The notes beneath the pieces were generated by a model. That model had not been told where the DNA came from, did no database searches, and saw nothing but the letters and a program-made list of their open reading frames with translations. The position numbers were made by a program, and so were the translations under genes. Shown in pieces: positions 33,672-44,573 of a stretch of DNA of 64,000 bases. Positions within the stretch are counted from its first letter, which is position 1. Every line of letters starts with the position of its first letter. Source of the DNA: Forficula auricularia (Eukaryota > Arthropoda > Insecta > Dermaptera > Forficulidae); contig JALMQS010000153.1 in the NCBI GenBank assembly GCA_024734495.1, positions 13,978,299-14,042,298 on the forward strand, given 5' to 3'.

Positions 33672-34430
33672 TCACAGTGGAGGTGCCAACCCAGGTCTTT
33701 AGGGGTTGCACATTTTTGGTGTAACTCTTTCTCTCATCATTATCATAAAAAAAGGTTGCCCTCTGCTTGATGCAAATCTAGACACACGGTAGCCAAGTTC
33801 GGAGAAACTTAAACTTACACACTTGAAATTTTGAATGCCTAATAAGACCCACTAGAACACATAGAATCCCAAATTTAATGAATAAATCTATTATAGTTCT
33901 TGAGTTATTAAGGTCTGAAAAGTGCCATTTTTAACACTGACTGACTGACATATCAAAAACCTAAAGTACTTCCGCTGATCCTAGAACGCTGAAATTTGGC
34001 ATTCTTCTTCTTTTCACGATGGAGGGGCCAACCCAGGCCTTTAGAGGTTGCACCTTTTTGGTGTAACTCCTTCTCTCATCATTATCATAAAAAAAGGTTG
34101 CCCTCTGCTTGATGCAAATCTAGACACACGGTAGCCAAGTTCGGAGAAACGGGCGACACACCGGCCATGTGTATGTATATTTACACGAACCATTTCAAGT
34201 TACTTTCGACCCCCCCATAACTCAAAAACTATTAAACTTACACACTTGAAATTTTGAATGCCTAATAAGACCCACTAGAACACTAGAATCCCAAATTTAA
34301 TGAATAAATCTATTATAGTTCTTGAGTTATTAAGGTCTGAAAAGTGCCATTTTTAACACTGACTGACTGACATATCAAAAACCTAAAGTACTTCCGCTGA
34401 TCCTAGAACGCTGAAATTTGGCATACTGGT
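33672..34430. repeat. Tandem duplication, two unequal units
   Basis: Both units begin TTCACAGTGGAGG/TTCACGATGGAGG and share GTTGCCCTCTGCTTGATGCA, ACACGGTAGCCAAGTTCGGA, ACTTACACACTTGAAATTTT and CACTGACTGACTGACATATC. Unit 1 is 33672-34005. Unit 2 is 34010-34430 and has about 80 extra bases (GGGCGACACACCGGCCATGT onwards) that unit 1 has lost. Confidence 0.8.
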
Positions 34431-34484
34431 AGAGTTTGGGCTACAATTAAAGCATTTTCCATGACAGGAAATGATCCATTTTTC

Positions 34485-34890
34485 AAAAATCGCAGTTTTT
34501 CCTTCATAAAATGAAAACCAATCAATGTAGAAACTTGATTTCTATCTCATTCTCTAGGAAATTTTATTGACTTGAACGTTTACTTGGATCACTTTTTTTA
34601 TAAAACTCCTAGATTTATAGATATCCAGCATTTTACGGACAGGATATGATCCGAATCCTCAAAAGTGTCAAGGAAAATGCTGGATATCTATAAATTTAAA
34701 AGTTTTATAAAAAAGTGGTCCAAGTAAACGTTCAAGTCAACAAAATCTCCTAGATAATGAGATAGAAATCAAGTTACTAGGATGAGTGGTTTTTATTTTA
34801 TGAAGGAAAAACTGCGATTTTTTGAAAAAATGGATCATTTCCTGTCATGGAAAATGCTGGATATCTATAAATCTAAGAGTTGGTGTTCTA
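34485..34890. repeat. Foldback repeat P3, copy 2
   Basis: The arms are inverted around about 34650, with TTGACTTGAACGTTTACTTG and GATATCCAGCATTTTACGGA against their inverses. ACAGGATATGATCCGAATCC lies at the centre, as at 31400. Confidence 0.75.
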
Positions 34891-35657
34891 AGCGACGGTC
34901 CAGTATTATTTTTGTTTTTCACTTCATTTAACAACCTATTATCATTTTTAAAAAATTATAATTAAAATAACCCTTAAAATGGCTTCATAGCATGTACTTC
35001 ATCAATTTCCTTTATAGGTAAGAGCCTCCCCCCCCCCGATAAAAAAATTGGACCAAAAAGTTGGCCGGCAACATCCGGATTATTAATCTTTGAGCTATTC
35101 TCAGTTAATATTAGTAGATAAAGTGCGGTCCTCATATTTTGCACACTCAACTCCATTCAGCTCCCGGTCTAGGATGTTTATAACTTGTCATAAATCAAAG
35201 CTAAAAAAAATATGGTCCTGAATCAGAATAATTGATCTGCTATTTCTCATGGGTTCATTTACCCGATTGGATATAGAAAAATTCGTTTTTGAAATTATAG
35301 CAAGCTAACAAACGACTACCTGAGTCATCAACCTACCTATAGGCATGTAGGTACCTACTTAGCTGGAATTTTCAAACAAACGACAAAAGGGATCGTGGGT
35401 TTTTTCTTTGACCCATAGGGCCTTTTACATTTTTGAAACATTATTAATAAATTAGTTGTTCATAATTCGATTTTGCTATTTAAGCCTTGATCTGAATTGT
35501 TTTTATACGATTTTAAGATTTCTAATCCACGTTACAGCAAGAACAAAAAGCTCTTAAAAAGTTTTTTCTGGTGTTTGAGAAATTATTAGATTTAGGAACT
35601 TTTAGCTTCAGAATTCCAAATGAATAAAATCTTTAAAAAATAATTGAATCGATATTT
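34891..35657. other. Spacer
   Basis: No gene, RNA or repeat could be supported. A 60-residue minus frame at 34974-35156 has no recognisable feature. Confidence 0.4.
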
Positions 35658-35665
35658 GGGCTACT

Positions 35666-35815
35666 CCGAGGGGTGAATAGCGACCTAAAATCGTGTACAC
35701 CTACTTCCACTTCTACTTCCAAGTAGATGACAATAGATTATCTAATGAATTCCAAAGTAATTCAAAATAATTCCAAAGACGGTGTACACCTAATTCCAAT
35801 CGCGGTTCACCGCTT
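35666..35815 (+). mobile_element. hAT-like palindromic MITE, copy 3
   Basis: It starts CCGAGGGGTGAATAGCGACC and ends CGCGGTTCACCGCTT. The duplication GGGCTACT lies at 35658-35665 and 35816-35823. The right terminus has diverged from CACCCCTCG. Confidence 0.85.
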
Positions 35816-35932
35816 GGGCTACTATTGAATAAATGAGATGAAATTTAGAACACCAATTTGGATTAATAAACTGCTTCTGTGTGTCAGGTTATAACTTTTT
35901 AACCTAAACCAATCGCTAACGAAACATTCTTT

Positions 35933-36150
35933 TTTTTCTTTTTTTTTTCCTTTTTTTGGCTTTTCGGCCCTTCCAGCCATAAGCCTAATTACGATACCAG
36001 TTATATTTTTTTTGAATTTGTCTCTACCCCCGGGGGTCAGATTTTAGCTGGATGCCTCGAGTCGGATTCGAACCCGGGTCCCCTGGTTAGCCCGCTGTCA
36101 CGCTACCGCCTAGCCTATCTGACCCCCCCCCACCTGTTAATTAAAAAAAC
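35933..36150 (-). mobile_element. tRNA-derived SINE, copy 2
   Basis: Read on the minus strand: GGGTCAGATAGGCTAGGCGG (A box), GGACCCGGGTTCGAATCCGA (B box), GACCCCCGGGGGTAGAGACA, then GGGCCGAAAAGCC and an A-rich tail. The 13-bp duplication CGAAACATTCTTT lies at 35920-35932 and 36151-36163. It is the same family as 11904-12078. Confidence 0.9.
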
Positions 36151-36384
36151 CGAAACATTCTTTAATAACTAAAATTTGCTGAAAGCGTAGATACCAAGTC
36201 TTGAAAAAGTTACAATTTTTTTTTCTTCTAATTAGCCAGAATTTCAAACATTGTTTGTTTCTTATATCCACCAAAACTTATGAACTGGATTTTATGTTTT
36301 TAGCTTCAAAACTTCAAGATTAAAAATGATCCAGTTTAGAAAAAAAAATGAATAATTAAATGAGGAGCTCTAAACTGTTGTAGC

Positions 36385-36668
36385 CGAGGTGTGAACCGCG
36401 TCCTAAAATCGTGTACACCTACTTCCACTTCCACTTTCATTTTCAAGTGGAAGACAATAGATTATCTAATGAATTCCAAAGTAATTTCAAATAATTCCAA
36501 ACAGGGTGTACACCAGGGGTGAACCGCGTCCTAAAATCGTGTACACCTACTTCTTCTTCCACTTTCATTTCCAAGTAGAAGACAATAGATGACAATAGAT
36601 TAGCTTATGAATTCCAAAGTAATTCCAAATACGGTGTACACCTAATTCCAATCGCGGTTCACCCCCCG
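36385..36668 (+). mobile_element. hAT-like palindromic MITE, copy 4 (internally duplicated)
   Basis: It starts CGAGGTGTGAACCGCG and ends CGCGGTTCACCCCCCG, with duplication GTTGTAGC at 36377-36384 and 36669-36676. At 284 bp it is double the usual length, because a second left arm (GGGGTGAACCGCGTCCTAAA) starts at about 36516 without its own duplication. Confidence 0.9.
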
Positions 36669-36986
36669 GTTGTAGCTAATAAACTGAAACTCGACATCCA
36701 TATTTGGATTAATATAAGCTCATCTTTATGCCACGTTTCAGCTTCTATCTCAAATTTGACGTAAATTCGCCAGAGGCTTTTCCCGATCGGAGACCACTAT
36801 CGCTTTAAGCTTTTAATTATTATTTTTTTTCAAAATTAATTATTATTTAGTGAAATAATTATATCAATCAACGCTAATCAATGAAAAAAAGCCTCGAAAA
36901 CATCTTGACTTGATGTAAATTTCATTGAAAATTGCAGAAATCCTCAAATTTTTGCACAGAGTGTACTATGTCTTTAAATGAAGAGG

Positions 36987-37134
36987 CGAGGGTGAATCGC
37001 GATTGGAATTAGGTGTACACCTCTTTGGAATTATTTTGGAATTAATTAGATAATGCTTCTTTATCTATTGTCTTCTAATTGGAAATAAAAGTGGAAGTAA
37101 ATGTACACGATATTAGGTCGCGGTTCACCCCTCG
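36987..37134 (-). mobile_element. hAT-like palindromic MITE, copy 5
   Basis: It starts CGAGGGTGAATCGCGATTGG and ends CGCGGTTCACCCCTCG. The flanks are TGAAGAGG (36979-36986) and TGAAGAGT (37135-37142), one mismatch in eight. It is inverted relative to copies 1-4. Confidence 0.85.
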
Positions 37135-37256
37135 TGAAGAGTAAAACAATAATAAAAATTATAAAATCAAATAAATTGAAGACATGGCTGTATTTTAAGC
37201 TAAAATAAGAGAAGATAATATTTTAGAATTTTGGTATTTTTTCATTCTTGGCAATT

Positions 37257-37440
37257 TTTTACTTGACCATACAGGGTATGGTCAAGTATTGTAATCGTGC
37301 ATGAAAAAAGTGATTTTTTTGCTTCATTTTTTCTAAATTTCTCACAAACAACAAGAAGTAGGTGTACACGATATTAGGTCGCATACAGGGTATGGTCAAG
37401 TATTGTAATCGTGCATGAAAAAAGTGTTCCTACATTTGAT
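37257..37440 (+). repeat. Two 5' ends of repeat R1 around a MITE fragment
   Basis: TTGACCATACAGGGTATGGT with CAAGTATTGTAATCGTGCAT occurs at 37262 and again at 37383. Between them, 37350-37382, is GTAGGTGTACACGATATTAG, an arm fragment of the hAT-like MITE. The second R1 end starts exactly where the fragment stops. Confidence 0.65.
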
Positions 37441-39071
37441 TCAATCGCGATACGATTAATTAATGGCAAGCATCTAACATACATGCTAATAGATCGGGCG
37501 CTCTGGACTATGAGATTGAATATATAACATCTTAGATTTCAAATTCATTTGGTGATCCATCCGAGTGTCATGCGGGCTATACGCAAAATGACGTTGGATT
37601 GTAGCTAAATGGATCATATCTTTTTCTCTCTTGGTCCAGACTTAAGACTCCGCAGACTCCAATAGCTTCATCCGCAGTAGTCTCGCGATATATATCTTTT
37701 TCAAAAAAGCGCGGTCAAAACAATTCTCGTTAATATGTCAATTATTCTTTGATATATTAATGAGAAAAATTATAAATTTATAAGCATCTTCATTCATTCG
37801 TTGAGATTCTGCCGCGTTTTTCCTTTAAATGATTAACAAAAAATTAATGCTGTCAGCATATCGTATGCTGTAGGCACAAAATTCGACATTTTCAACACGA
37901 AAAAATGTTATGTTGTTGTAATGCAAATCAAATTTTCAACACTAAACGTTGTTGACAGATGACAAAGCAATGAAAAAATAATAAGGTTATGGTTCGTTCA
38001 AAATAAACATAACTATACTACCATCTATCGTAAAAGGCTCATTACATATGCATACACCTGGTAATATATGTTATTTATATCAAGCAAAGGACAATCTCAA
38101 TGATTTCTCTTTACTATTGTTATTTTGCATTTTTGAACCAGAAGCTCTAAAGACCAAAATCCAATCTGCTCTTTTGTGAAAATAGAACAAAACTTTCTGC
38201 GATCTATTTTTTAGTTAGTTAGAGTAGGTAATAGGTATCTAAATCCAGACACACACACACACACATGTTGATAGAGAAGAATTCGGGATTTGACAGGTGC
38301 TGGAGAGAAAATGAAAAGTCTTAGCCTAGTGTCAAAATATTTGACGTATTCTATATATCGTACGTATCTATAAAAGTCTATAAGGTTGTTTTTTCCACGA
38401 ACAGGAAAGGATTGAGTATGTGTTGTAGACATCTTTATACCTACTCAAGTAAGATATCACAGACAATTTTTTTTTTTATCTTGCAAAACAAAAAACCTTG
38501 AACACAAATATCATAATTAGTTATATTACATTATGTTTTTGCCCTTATTATTTTTCTAACCGTTAACAAGAGTTGATAAAGACAGCTAGAAACCAGTTGT
38601 ATATATGAATGTATAAGGGAACGGTCCTATCGGCACATGATAGCACCTCAAATAAAAGTCAATTAAATAATAAATTTTTAATAATGTTCTTTCTAGGATT
38701 CCGTTTAAAAAGTTAAACAGGAACCTATTAGTGTCGCCACAATATGTCTGTCTGTCAGATTATTGTAGTTAATGAACTAAATAAGATACAAACTTGACAT
38801 TCACGAGTTATATAATCATTTTCGCCCAACCCAAAAATCGTATTTATTTTGACTTAGAATGTCGCTGTGTTGAGAGGGCCATGTGGTCTCGTTTTTAGTT
38901 GATTTTTATACGTGATGTGGTTTAGATACGGTTTAACTTAAAATTATAAAAAATTCCACAAAATTACTCATTCCCTTCTTACCAACGACAAATAAGAACG
39001 AATTTGATATTTCACAAGATATACCTAATAATTTTTCTGCTGCTTGCCGAACTCTGGGCAGGCCGAAGATA
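37441..39071. other. Spacer with a dispersed repeat fragment
   Basis: Bases 38060-38115 hold the ATATCAAGCAAAGGACAATC repeat. A (CA)n microsatellite lies at 38250-38265. GTTAAACAGGAACCTATTAG near 38715 echoes 31790 inverted. No gene is supported. Confidence 0.45.
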
Positions 39072-39073
39072 TA

Positions 39074-39381
39074 TAGGGTGGTCCCGAATTCATGGTACAA
39101 ACTTTAATGGTAGGTACAGGACATTGTAACAATGAGTTATTGTATAGGAATGTATAGTCGCAAGTGACATTGAAGTGCAAGTGAATTTTGAACACTTACT
39201 GTAAACATGACGCTTGTAAACAACGCTTTCAATAAATTCTTTGTTTTTCCTTTTGGCCGTTATTTCCCCTGTTTACGCCTCACCGCGTCACTTGCGACTA
39301 TACATTCCTATACAATGACTCATTGTTACAATGTCATGTACCTACCATTAACGTTTGTACCATGAATTCGGGACCACCCTG
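39074..39381. mobile_element. MITE with about 100-bp TIRs and TA duplication (Tc1/mariner-like)
   Basis: The left end TAGGGTGGTCCCGAATTCAT and right end, inverted, CAGGGTGGTCCCGAATTCAT continue as inverted arms through GGTAGGTACA, TTGTATAGGAATGTATAGTC and GCAAGTGAC. TA lies at 39072-39073 and 39382-39383. The centre of about 100 bases is unique. The Tc1/mariner assignment rests on the TA duplication only. Confidence 0.75.
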
Positions 39382-39383
39382 TA

Positions 39384-40027
39384 TAGTCAGGTTTAACTTA
39401 CCATGTTTGTCTAAATCGTACAACCTTTGAATACATGTATTTTTGCTCACATTTGAGAGCACGCCTAAATGAATATTAAGAACAATTGTCTCTTCAATCA
39501 GGATTAGAATTACCTTTTTGATCAATCCTTCATTAGCCGGATACTGACTAAGCGAGCAGCCTCGCGAGGCTGCCTCGGGCGTTTGCCGCAGAACCGTCTT
39601 AAGTGAACGCAGGAAACGACCCGAGGCGCCTTTGAACATTCACAAAAACCGACAACCGATGGATCGGGCCGAGGCAGCCTCTGACGAGGCAACGGGCACT
39701 TTTGCCTTGGGCGAGGCACTTACTGACCGACCAGGCATTTGCCTCAAGGGGCTGGCCTCGAGAAGCAAATCCTCAGTCCGTATCCGTCTATTGCCTAAAA
39801 GGGTGATTACCTTAAGTAATCACTAGACTCAAGAGGATTGATTCTTACAAATTCTGAATTACTAAGAACAAATTTAGATTGGCTTAATTTTTATCATCAC
39901 TCCTTCCGCCGTAAAAGGAGTTTACTTAAGAGGATGGTTTCTTGGAGATTATAAGACAATTTCGAGCCAGTAAACACAAATATAGCATAAATTAATTTTT
40001 GTAATCACTATACTACATATATCGTTC
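39384..40027. other. GC-rich island (39535-39760) of unknown origin
   Basis: It includes the palindrome GCAGCCTCGCGAGGCTGC and repeated GAGGCA/TGCCTC words (CGAGGCAGCCTCTGACGAGG, TTGGGCGAGGCACTTACTGA). Open frames on both strands look like products of the GC content. ACCGTCTTAAGTGAACGCAG and GTGATTACCTTAAGTAATCA suggest a TTAA-flanked element edge, not confirmed. Confidence 0.35.
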
Positions 40028-40293
40028 GTGGGCTTTAATAGTGGCACAACTCAAAAAATCAAGTTTTGAGATAAATGCGTTTAAAGATTTTATGATCGTA
40101 AACCATGCTCTTAATTGATGAGATAAAGATTTAGGTAAATAAATAAAAATTAGGTATACACTTATAACCTTCCTCAAGGGTTCAATTTATAATTTAATAA
40201 ATTTAGTTTTTAGTTTCCCCTCCATACTGCTTTTTTGTCATAGTTTTGAGTTGTGCCACTATTGCACTGCTTTTTTTGAAATTTTTTGAGTTG

Positions 40294-40660
40294 TGCCGAA
40301 ACATCGAAAAAATTGGTAAGTTGATTCGCGAAAATCGTCGTCTAAGGGCCAGTTGTATGTCGGTTGGTAAAGTCTTTGTAAAAGTTGACAAAGGGTAAAA
40401 CCTTAGAATTCACCTTGTGCTTGGCCGGATGACCAATCAGATGACACGTACTTTCATCTGATTGGCCATCCCGCCAGCCACAAGGTGAATTCTAAAGTTT
40501 TACCCTTTGTCAACTTTTACAATGGTACCAACCGACATACACTGACCTTAAGTATCCGAGGTCTTGCTCAAATGACAGGAATCGACAAGGAAATTGTTCG
40601 TCAGATTTTGCATGAATCATTCAACATGCGCAAAGTTTGTGAGTCCAAGGGTGATTAATC
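40294..40660 (+). pseudogene. Mariner transposase helix-turn-helix fragment interrupted by a MITE
   Basis: Before the insertion the frame reads RNIEKIGKLIRENRRL; after it, SIRGLAQMTGIDKEIVRQIL and HESFNMRKVCESKGD then TAA. This is the second helix-turn-helix of mariner-type transposases, which contacts the TIR. No catalytic domain follows. The MITE at 40346-40558, plus one copy of its 3-bp duplication, accounts exactly for the break, so the gene fragment was still contiguous when the MITE inserted. Confidence 0.75.
40346..40558. mobile_element. PIF/Harbinger-like palindromic MITE, copy E
   Basis: The ends GGGCCAGTTGTATGTCGG and, inverted, AGGTCAGTGTATGTCGG are flanked by TAA at 40343-40345 and 40559-40561. 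The centre pairs CCAATCAGATGA with TCATCTGATTGG. It is a longer, diverged relative of the copies at 24126-24882. Confidence 0.85.
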
Positions 40661-41145
40661 AAGTCATCCGACAGCCCATTCGGCTCTGGCTATGAAGGCA
40701 TATCATTCATTTTCACTTTTTACTCTCAAATTTGAAGGCGTAATAATAGTAATAAATTAATAGCAAAAACGCCACAATTTGAACTGAACAAGAGAGATAA
40801 AACAAAAATATTCTGCAACACTGGCATAATACGAAATATGTCACGAAAGAAAACGATATATGTGTACAACACCGGCACAACTCAAAAAAATGCCACTATT
40901 GACTCATGGAAAGTGCAGGTGTTCCACCAAACAATGGACACATTAATAAGAAAAGTCAATATTGCACCCCATATTAATAAGGAAATAGAAAATGCAATAG
41001 AGACACTTCTTTCATCTAGGAGTCAAATATTAAACTAAAAGATATTCCAATATTGCTGCTTAAAGAACATAGCTTTTCACGTTGTGATATCTATACTATA
41101 GTATAGTCCAAAAATTGCATTTTTTGAGTTGTGCCACTATTGCAG

Positions 41146-41535
41146 CCCATCAGCGATATGTACTATATAATATTTATGCGAAAGTTATAATTGGGGATGT
41201 GAAGATGTTTTTACTTATTATTAATAACAAATGAAATGAAAACAGTTGATTATTTTTACCCATTTTTCAGGAGGAAATTAAGCTAAAAGTTAATTTTTAA
41301 ATATTAAACCCGATACAAAGAAAGTAAATTTAAAGGTGATGTCTTGGTCTTTAAATAACTCTTGACATTTTTTAGACGCACCCCTGTTGCCAAAATTCCG
41401 GCTACGCCTATGCTTCTGAATATAATATAAAAATTATTCGTTTAGAATAAAAAAAAATAAAGAATTAACAGCTACTATTAAGACGATTTAATTGAAGTTT
41501 TAATATTAATTAAAATTTATTAAGTGTAAATGTTA
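41146..41535. other. AT-rich spacer
   Basis: Nothing recognised. Confidence 0.4.
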
Positions 41536-42580
41536 CCGCTAATATGCAAATTTGGATAGTTTATAAACTAACCAAACCATTGGCTATTTTGATAGAAAAC
41601 GCAATTTCCACTAAAATAGCAGCTAGTTTGCAAACTAACCAAGAGTCTTGGATAATTTACTTGAAATTATTGAGAAAACCAAAATAGCGGGTTAGTTTAT
41701 AAACTATCCAATGCAGCCTGGCTAATGTGAAAACCATAATTTCTAGTAACACCAAATAGCCAAACCTTTGGCTGGTTTTTAAACTAAGCAACCAATTTTC
41801 TGGTTAATTTACAAATAAAGTTAAGTTATGAAATGTTATTGTTTTTCTTTTTGTTGTCCTGGCCGGGTTTGTTTTTATATTTCACACAAACAGCAACAGT
41901 TATTGTTAATAAAATAAATTAGAAAGAAAAATTTAACGCCTCTTTATTAGATCTTTATAATAAGAAAGCAAATAATTCCAAACTTTACCATAAAACTAGC
42001 TATTAAAGTGTTGCGGAGAGGTTAATAAATAACCTTAGGTGCCAATGGACCATCAAATGCACAAAAATCTGATTATTATTACATTAAGCATTTTGATTTA
42101 CAACGTGTTGATGCACAATATATTCTTCTAAGTAAAAAATATAACTATCGTTGGTGCGCCCGCCAGAAACCCAAAAACATTTCTTACTATTAAAATATCT
42201 AAGTATATGTACTTATTTGAAAGTATTTTATTTTTTTAATAATAAAAAATTTAAATCAAAAGTTTGCATTTTATTCAACTCTAATTCATCAAATAAGAAA
42301 TGCCATGAACATTAAGTCTAGTTAGTTTATAAACTAGCCAAAGGTTTGGCTATTTTGTGTTACTAGAAATTATGGTTTTCATATTAGCCAGGCTGCATTG
42401 GATAGTTTATAAACTAACCCGCTATTTTGTTTTTCTCAATAATTTCAAGTAAATTAGCCAAGACTCTTGGTTAGTTTGCAAACTAGCTGCTATTTTAGTG
42501 GAAATTGCGTTTTTTATCAAAATAGCCAATGGTTTAGTTAGTTTATAAACTATCCAAATTTTCATATTAGCCTTAACATA
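41536..42580. repeat. Inverted repeat with 260-bp arms and repeated palindromic boxes
   Basis: The left arm (about 41536-41800) starts GCTAATATGCAAATTTGGAT; the right arm (about 42320-42580) is its inverse, ending ATCCAAATTTTCATATTAGC. Each arm holds four palindromic boxes of the type TAGTTTATAAACTA or TAGTTTGCAAACTA about 50-80 bases apart. The 520-bp centre is AT-rich and has no ORF. It is probably a foldback DNA transposon. Confidence 0.75.
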
Positions 42581-42911
42581 AATATTATAAACAATCAAAA
42601 GACCGCAAGATATTGTCTTTTAAACAGGCGAAAAATCAAGAGAAACTGACATTTGGATTGTTTTATATAAAAGTAAGAAATTCTTTATTGACAAATATAC
42701 ATTTTTTGGATTAATATTCTACAAAATCAATTATATAAAAAGATAAAAAAAAAATCGAAAAATATATTAAAAATAAACAATCTCATTTAATTACTTAAAT
42801 ATGTATTTAAGATTATAAAAATATTTATATTAAGCAGAAGATGAATTCTTGTAAATTTAATATATCTGCTACTCATGGTAAAATACTACTACCTAATTTT
42901 ATTTTTATAAA
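42581..42911. other. AT-rich spacer
   Basis: No feature seen. Confidence 0.5.
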
Positions 42912-42965
42912 TTAAAAGGAATAGCAGTGAATTGAACAAAAATTAAAAACAGAGTTTTTATTGAA

Positions 42966-43010
42966 TGGGCCAGACGTTTCGTCGATTAATTTCGACCTCC
43001 TCAGTGGCTA
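42966..43010 (-). ncRNA. Hammerhead-ribozyme-like motif, left arm of foldback A
   Basis: On the minus strand: GCCA, CTGAGGA, one extra G, stem II GTCGA/TCGAC closing an AATTAA loop, GAAAC, GTC, TGGC. GCCA and TGGC form stem I. All invariant hammerhead core bases (CUGANGA, GAAA, UH before the cleavage site) are present, but stem III is reduced to AC/GU with no loop, and an unpaired nucleotide precedes stem II. Cleavage activity is inferred, not known. Confidence 0.5.
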
Positions 43011-43501
43011 GAATGATAAAATAGAAAATCAGAAAAAACTTATTATAAATATAAATTGATTACATAGAAAGACTCAAATATCTCATTCTATCACTCTTTG
43101 TCAAAAGACAATTCCACTACGCGACGAAACATACTTTAATCTTTTTTATTATTTTAACTACAGTACATTGTTGGCTTAGGCCTCAATTGCTCAAGAATCT
43201 TGAACTTTTTTACACTTGAACAATTAAAAAACTTAAATCAAAATTTTTCACAAAAAAATATGTTGTTTCTACTTTTACACAGACAAAGAAAGGATTTTCA
43301 ATTCAATTCTTGAGCAATTGAGGCCTAAGCCAACAATGTATTGTAGTTAAAATAATAAAGTAATAAAAAAGATTAAAGGATGTTTCGTCGAGTAGTGGAA
43401 TTGTCTTTTGACAAAGAGTGATAGAATGAGGTATTTGAGTCTTTCTATGTAATCAATTTATATTTATAATAAGTTTTTTTTGATTTCCTATTTTATCATT
43501 C

Positions 43502-43546
43502 TAGCCACTGAGGAAGTCGAAATTAATCGACGAAACGTCTGGCCCA
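43502..43546 (+). ncRNA. Hammerhead-ribozyme-like motif, right arm of foldback A
   Basis: On the plus strand: GCCA, CTGAGGA (43508-43514), extra A, GTCGA/TCGAC stem, GAAAC, GTC, TGGC. It is the mirror of the left-arm motif. With so short a stem III, activity would more likely need a dimer, as described for minimal hammerheads in retroelements. Confidence 0.5.
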
Positions 43547-43600
43547 GTCAATAAAAACTCTGTTTTTAATTTTTGTCCAATTCCCTGCTATTCCTGTTAA

Positions 43601-44475
43601 TTGATGCTTATTATGCATACGAGTGATTTACCGTTTTATTTTTATAGTTTTATCAAACTTTAAAATCAAAATTGATTTAATATTAAACAATTATTTTTTT
43701 TTAGTATACCTACTATATATCAGACTTATTCAAAATGTGATGCTTTTAAAATTTGTAATTTTTTTTTTTAATATATAGGTATAATATATATACATTGAAT
43801 TAATAATTGCATATTAATTATATTTAGAATTTTCATTTTAAATCATTTTCTTTTGAATCATCAACTCCTTTCCCCTCCAATTTCAATAAATATAATCAAT
43901 ATTTTGCAACAATTGGACACAAAATTATGATAGGGATAACATCTATTTAATAATTCAATGCAAATTCACCCCGTAACATCTATTGGCAACCACTTGAAGT
44001 GTTCGTCAACGGTGAACAAACAAAAATTCTGATGGGGAACTTTTTGTTATTTCACCGTTTGCTGATTTTCGGCAATTATTTATTTCATGATCAAAGATGA
44101 ATAGAACATGCCAATCAAAAGCTAGATAAAGCTTTTGGTGCAATTTTTAGAACCTTTATCAGTACATGGATAAATGTAATAATAAAACTTGAGCAAGATG
44201 CGAGGTAGGTTTCACAAAAAAATCTACCTCGCATCTTGCTCAAGTTTTATTATTATATTAAAATGTTTCACCTAGAACCAACACCTAACTCCTTAAAAGT
44301 CATGGATAAATGTTCTATAAGTTAAAATATAATTCATTCAAGCAGTCGAACTCAACGTAAAGATCTTGTCATTTCAATGTGATAAAAACAATGAGAAAAA
44401 TAAATAAATCTTTCCAAAAAATAAAATAAAACGACCTTGGTTCCAGTCCATATAAAAGGAAAAAAAAATCGAATA
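43601..44475. other. AT-rich spacer with one perfect hairpin
   Basis: The hairpin at 44178-44256 pairs ATAATAATAAAACTTGAGCA and AGATGCGAGGTAG with their inverses around TTTCACAAAAAAAT. It is the uninterrupted form of the repeat at 11836-12285. No gene is visible. Confidence 0.6.
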
Positions 44476-44573
44476 TTGGGAACTGACATGGAGGCGTGGC
44501 TTAAAAAACATGTCGGAAAGTAGCTTACACTTTTAAATGTTTAACCCGTGTGATAGTAGGCTAAATTAATAAA

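Larger units (their letters stand above)
40033..41145 (+). mobile_element. Decayed mariner-like element with TIRs and internal repeats
   Basis: The left end GGGCTTTAATAGTGGCACAA and right end, inverted, GGGCTGCAATAGTGGCACAA continue with CTCAAAAAAT. Further copies of GGCACAACTCAAAAAA occur inside at about 40250, 40290 and 40876, so the ends appear to have been duplicated or rearranged. Inside lies a transposase N-terminal fragment split by a MITE. Confidence 0.6.
42912..43600. repeat. Large foldback element A with a hammerhead-like motif in each arm
   Basis: Arms of about 320 bases are inverted around 43245 with few mismatches. The outer words are TTAAAAGGAATAGCAG and CTGCTATTCCTGTTAA. Both arms contain a CTGAGGA / GAAACGTC core, described separately. 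TTAA happens to lie at both outer ends. No ORF. Confidence 0.85.
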
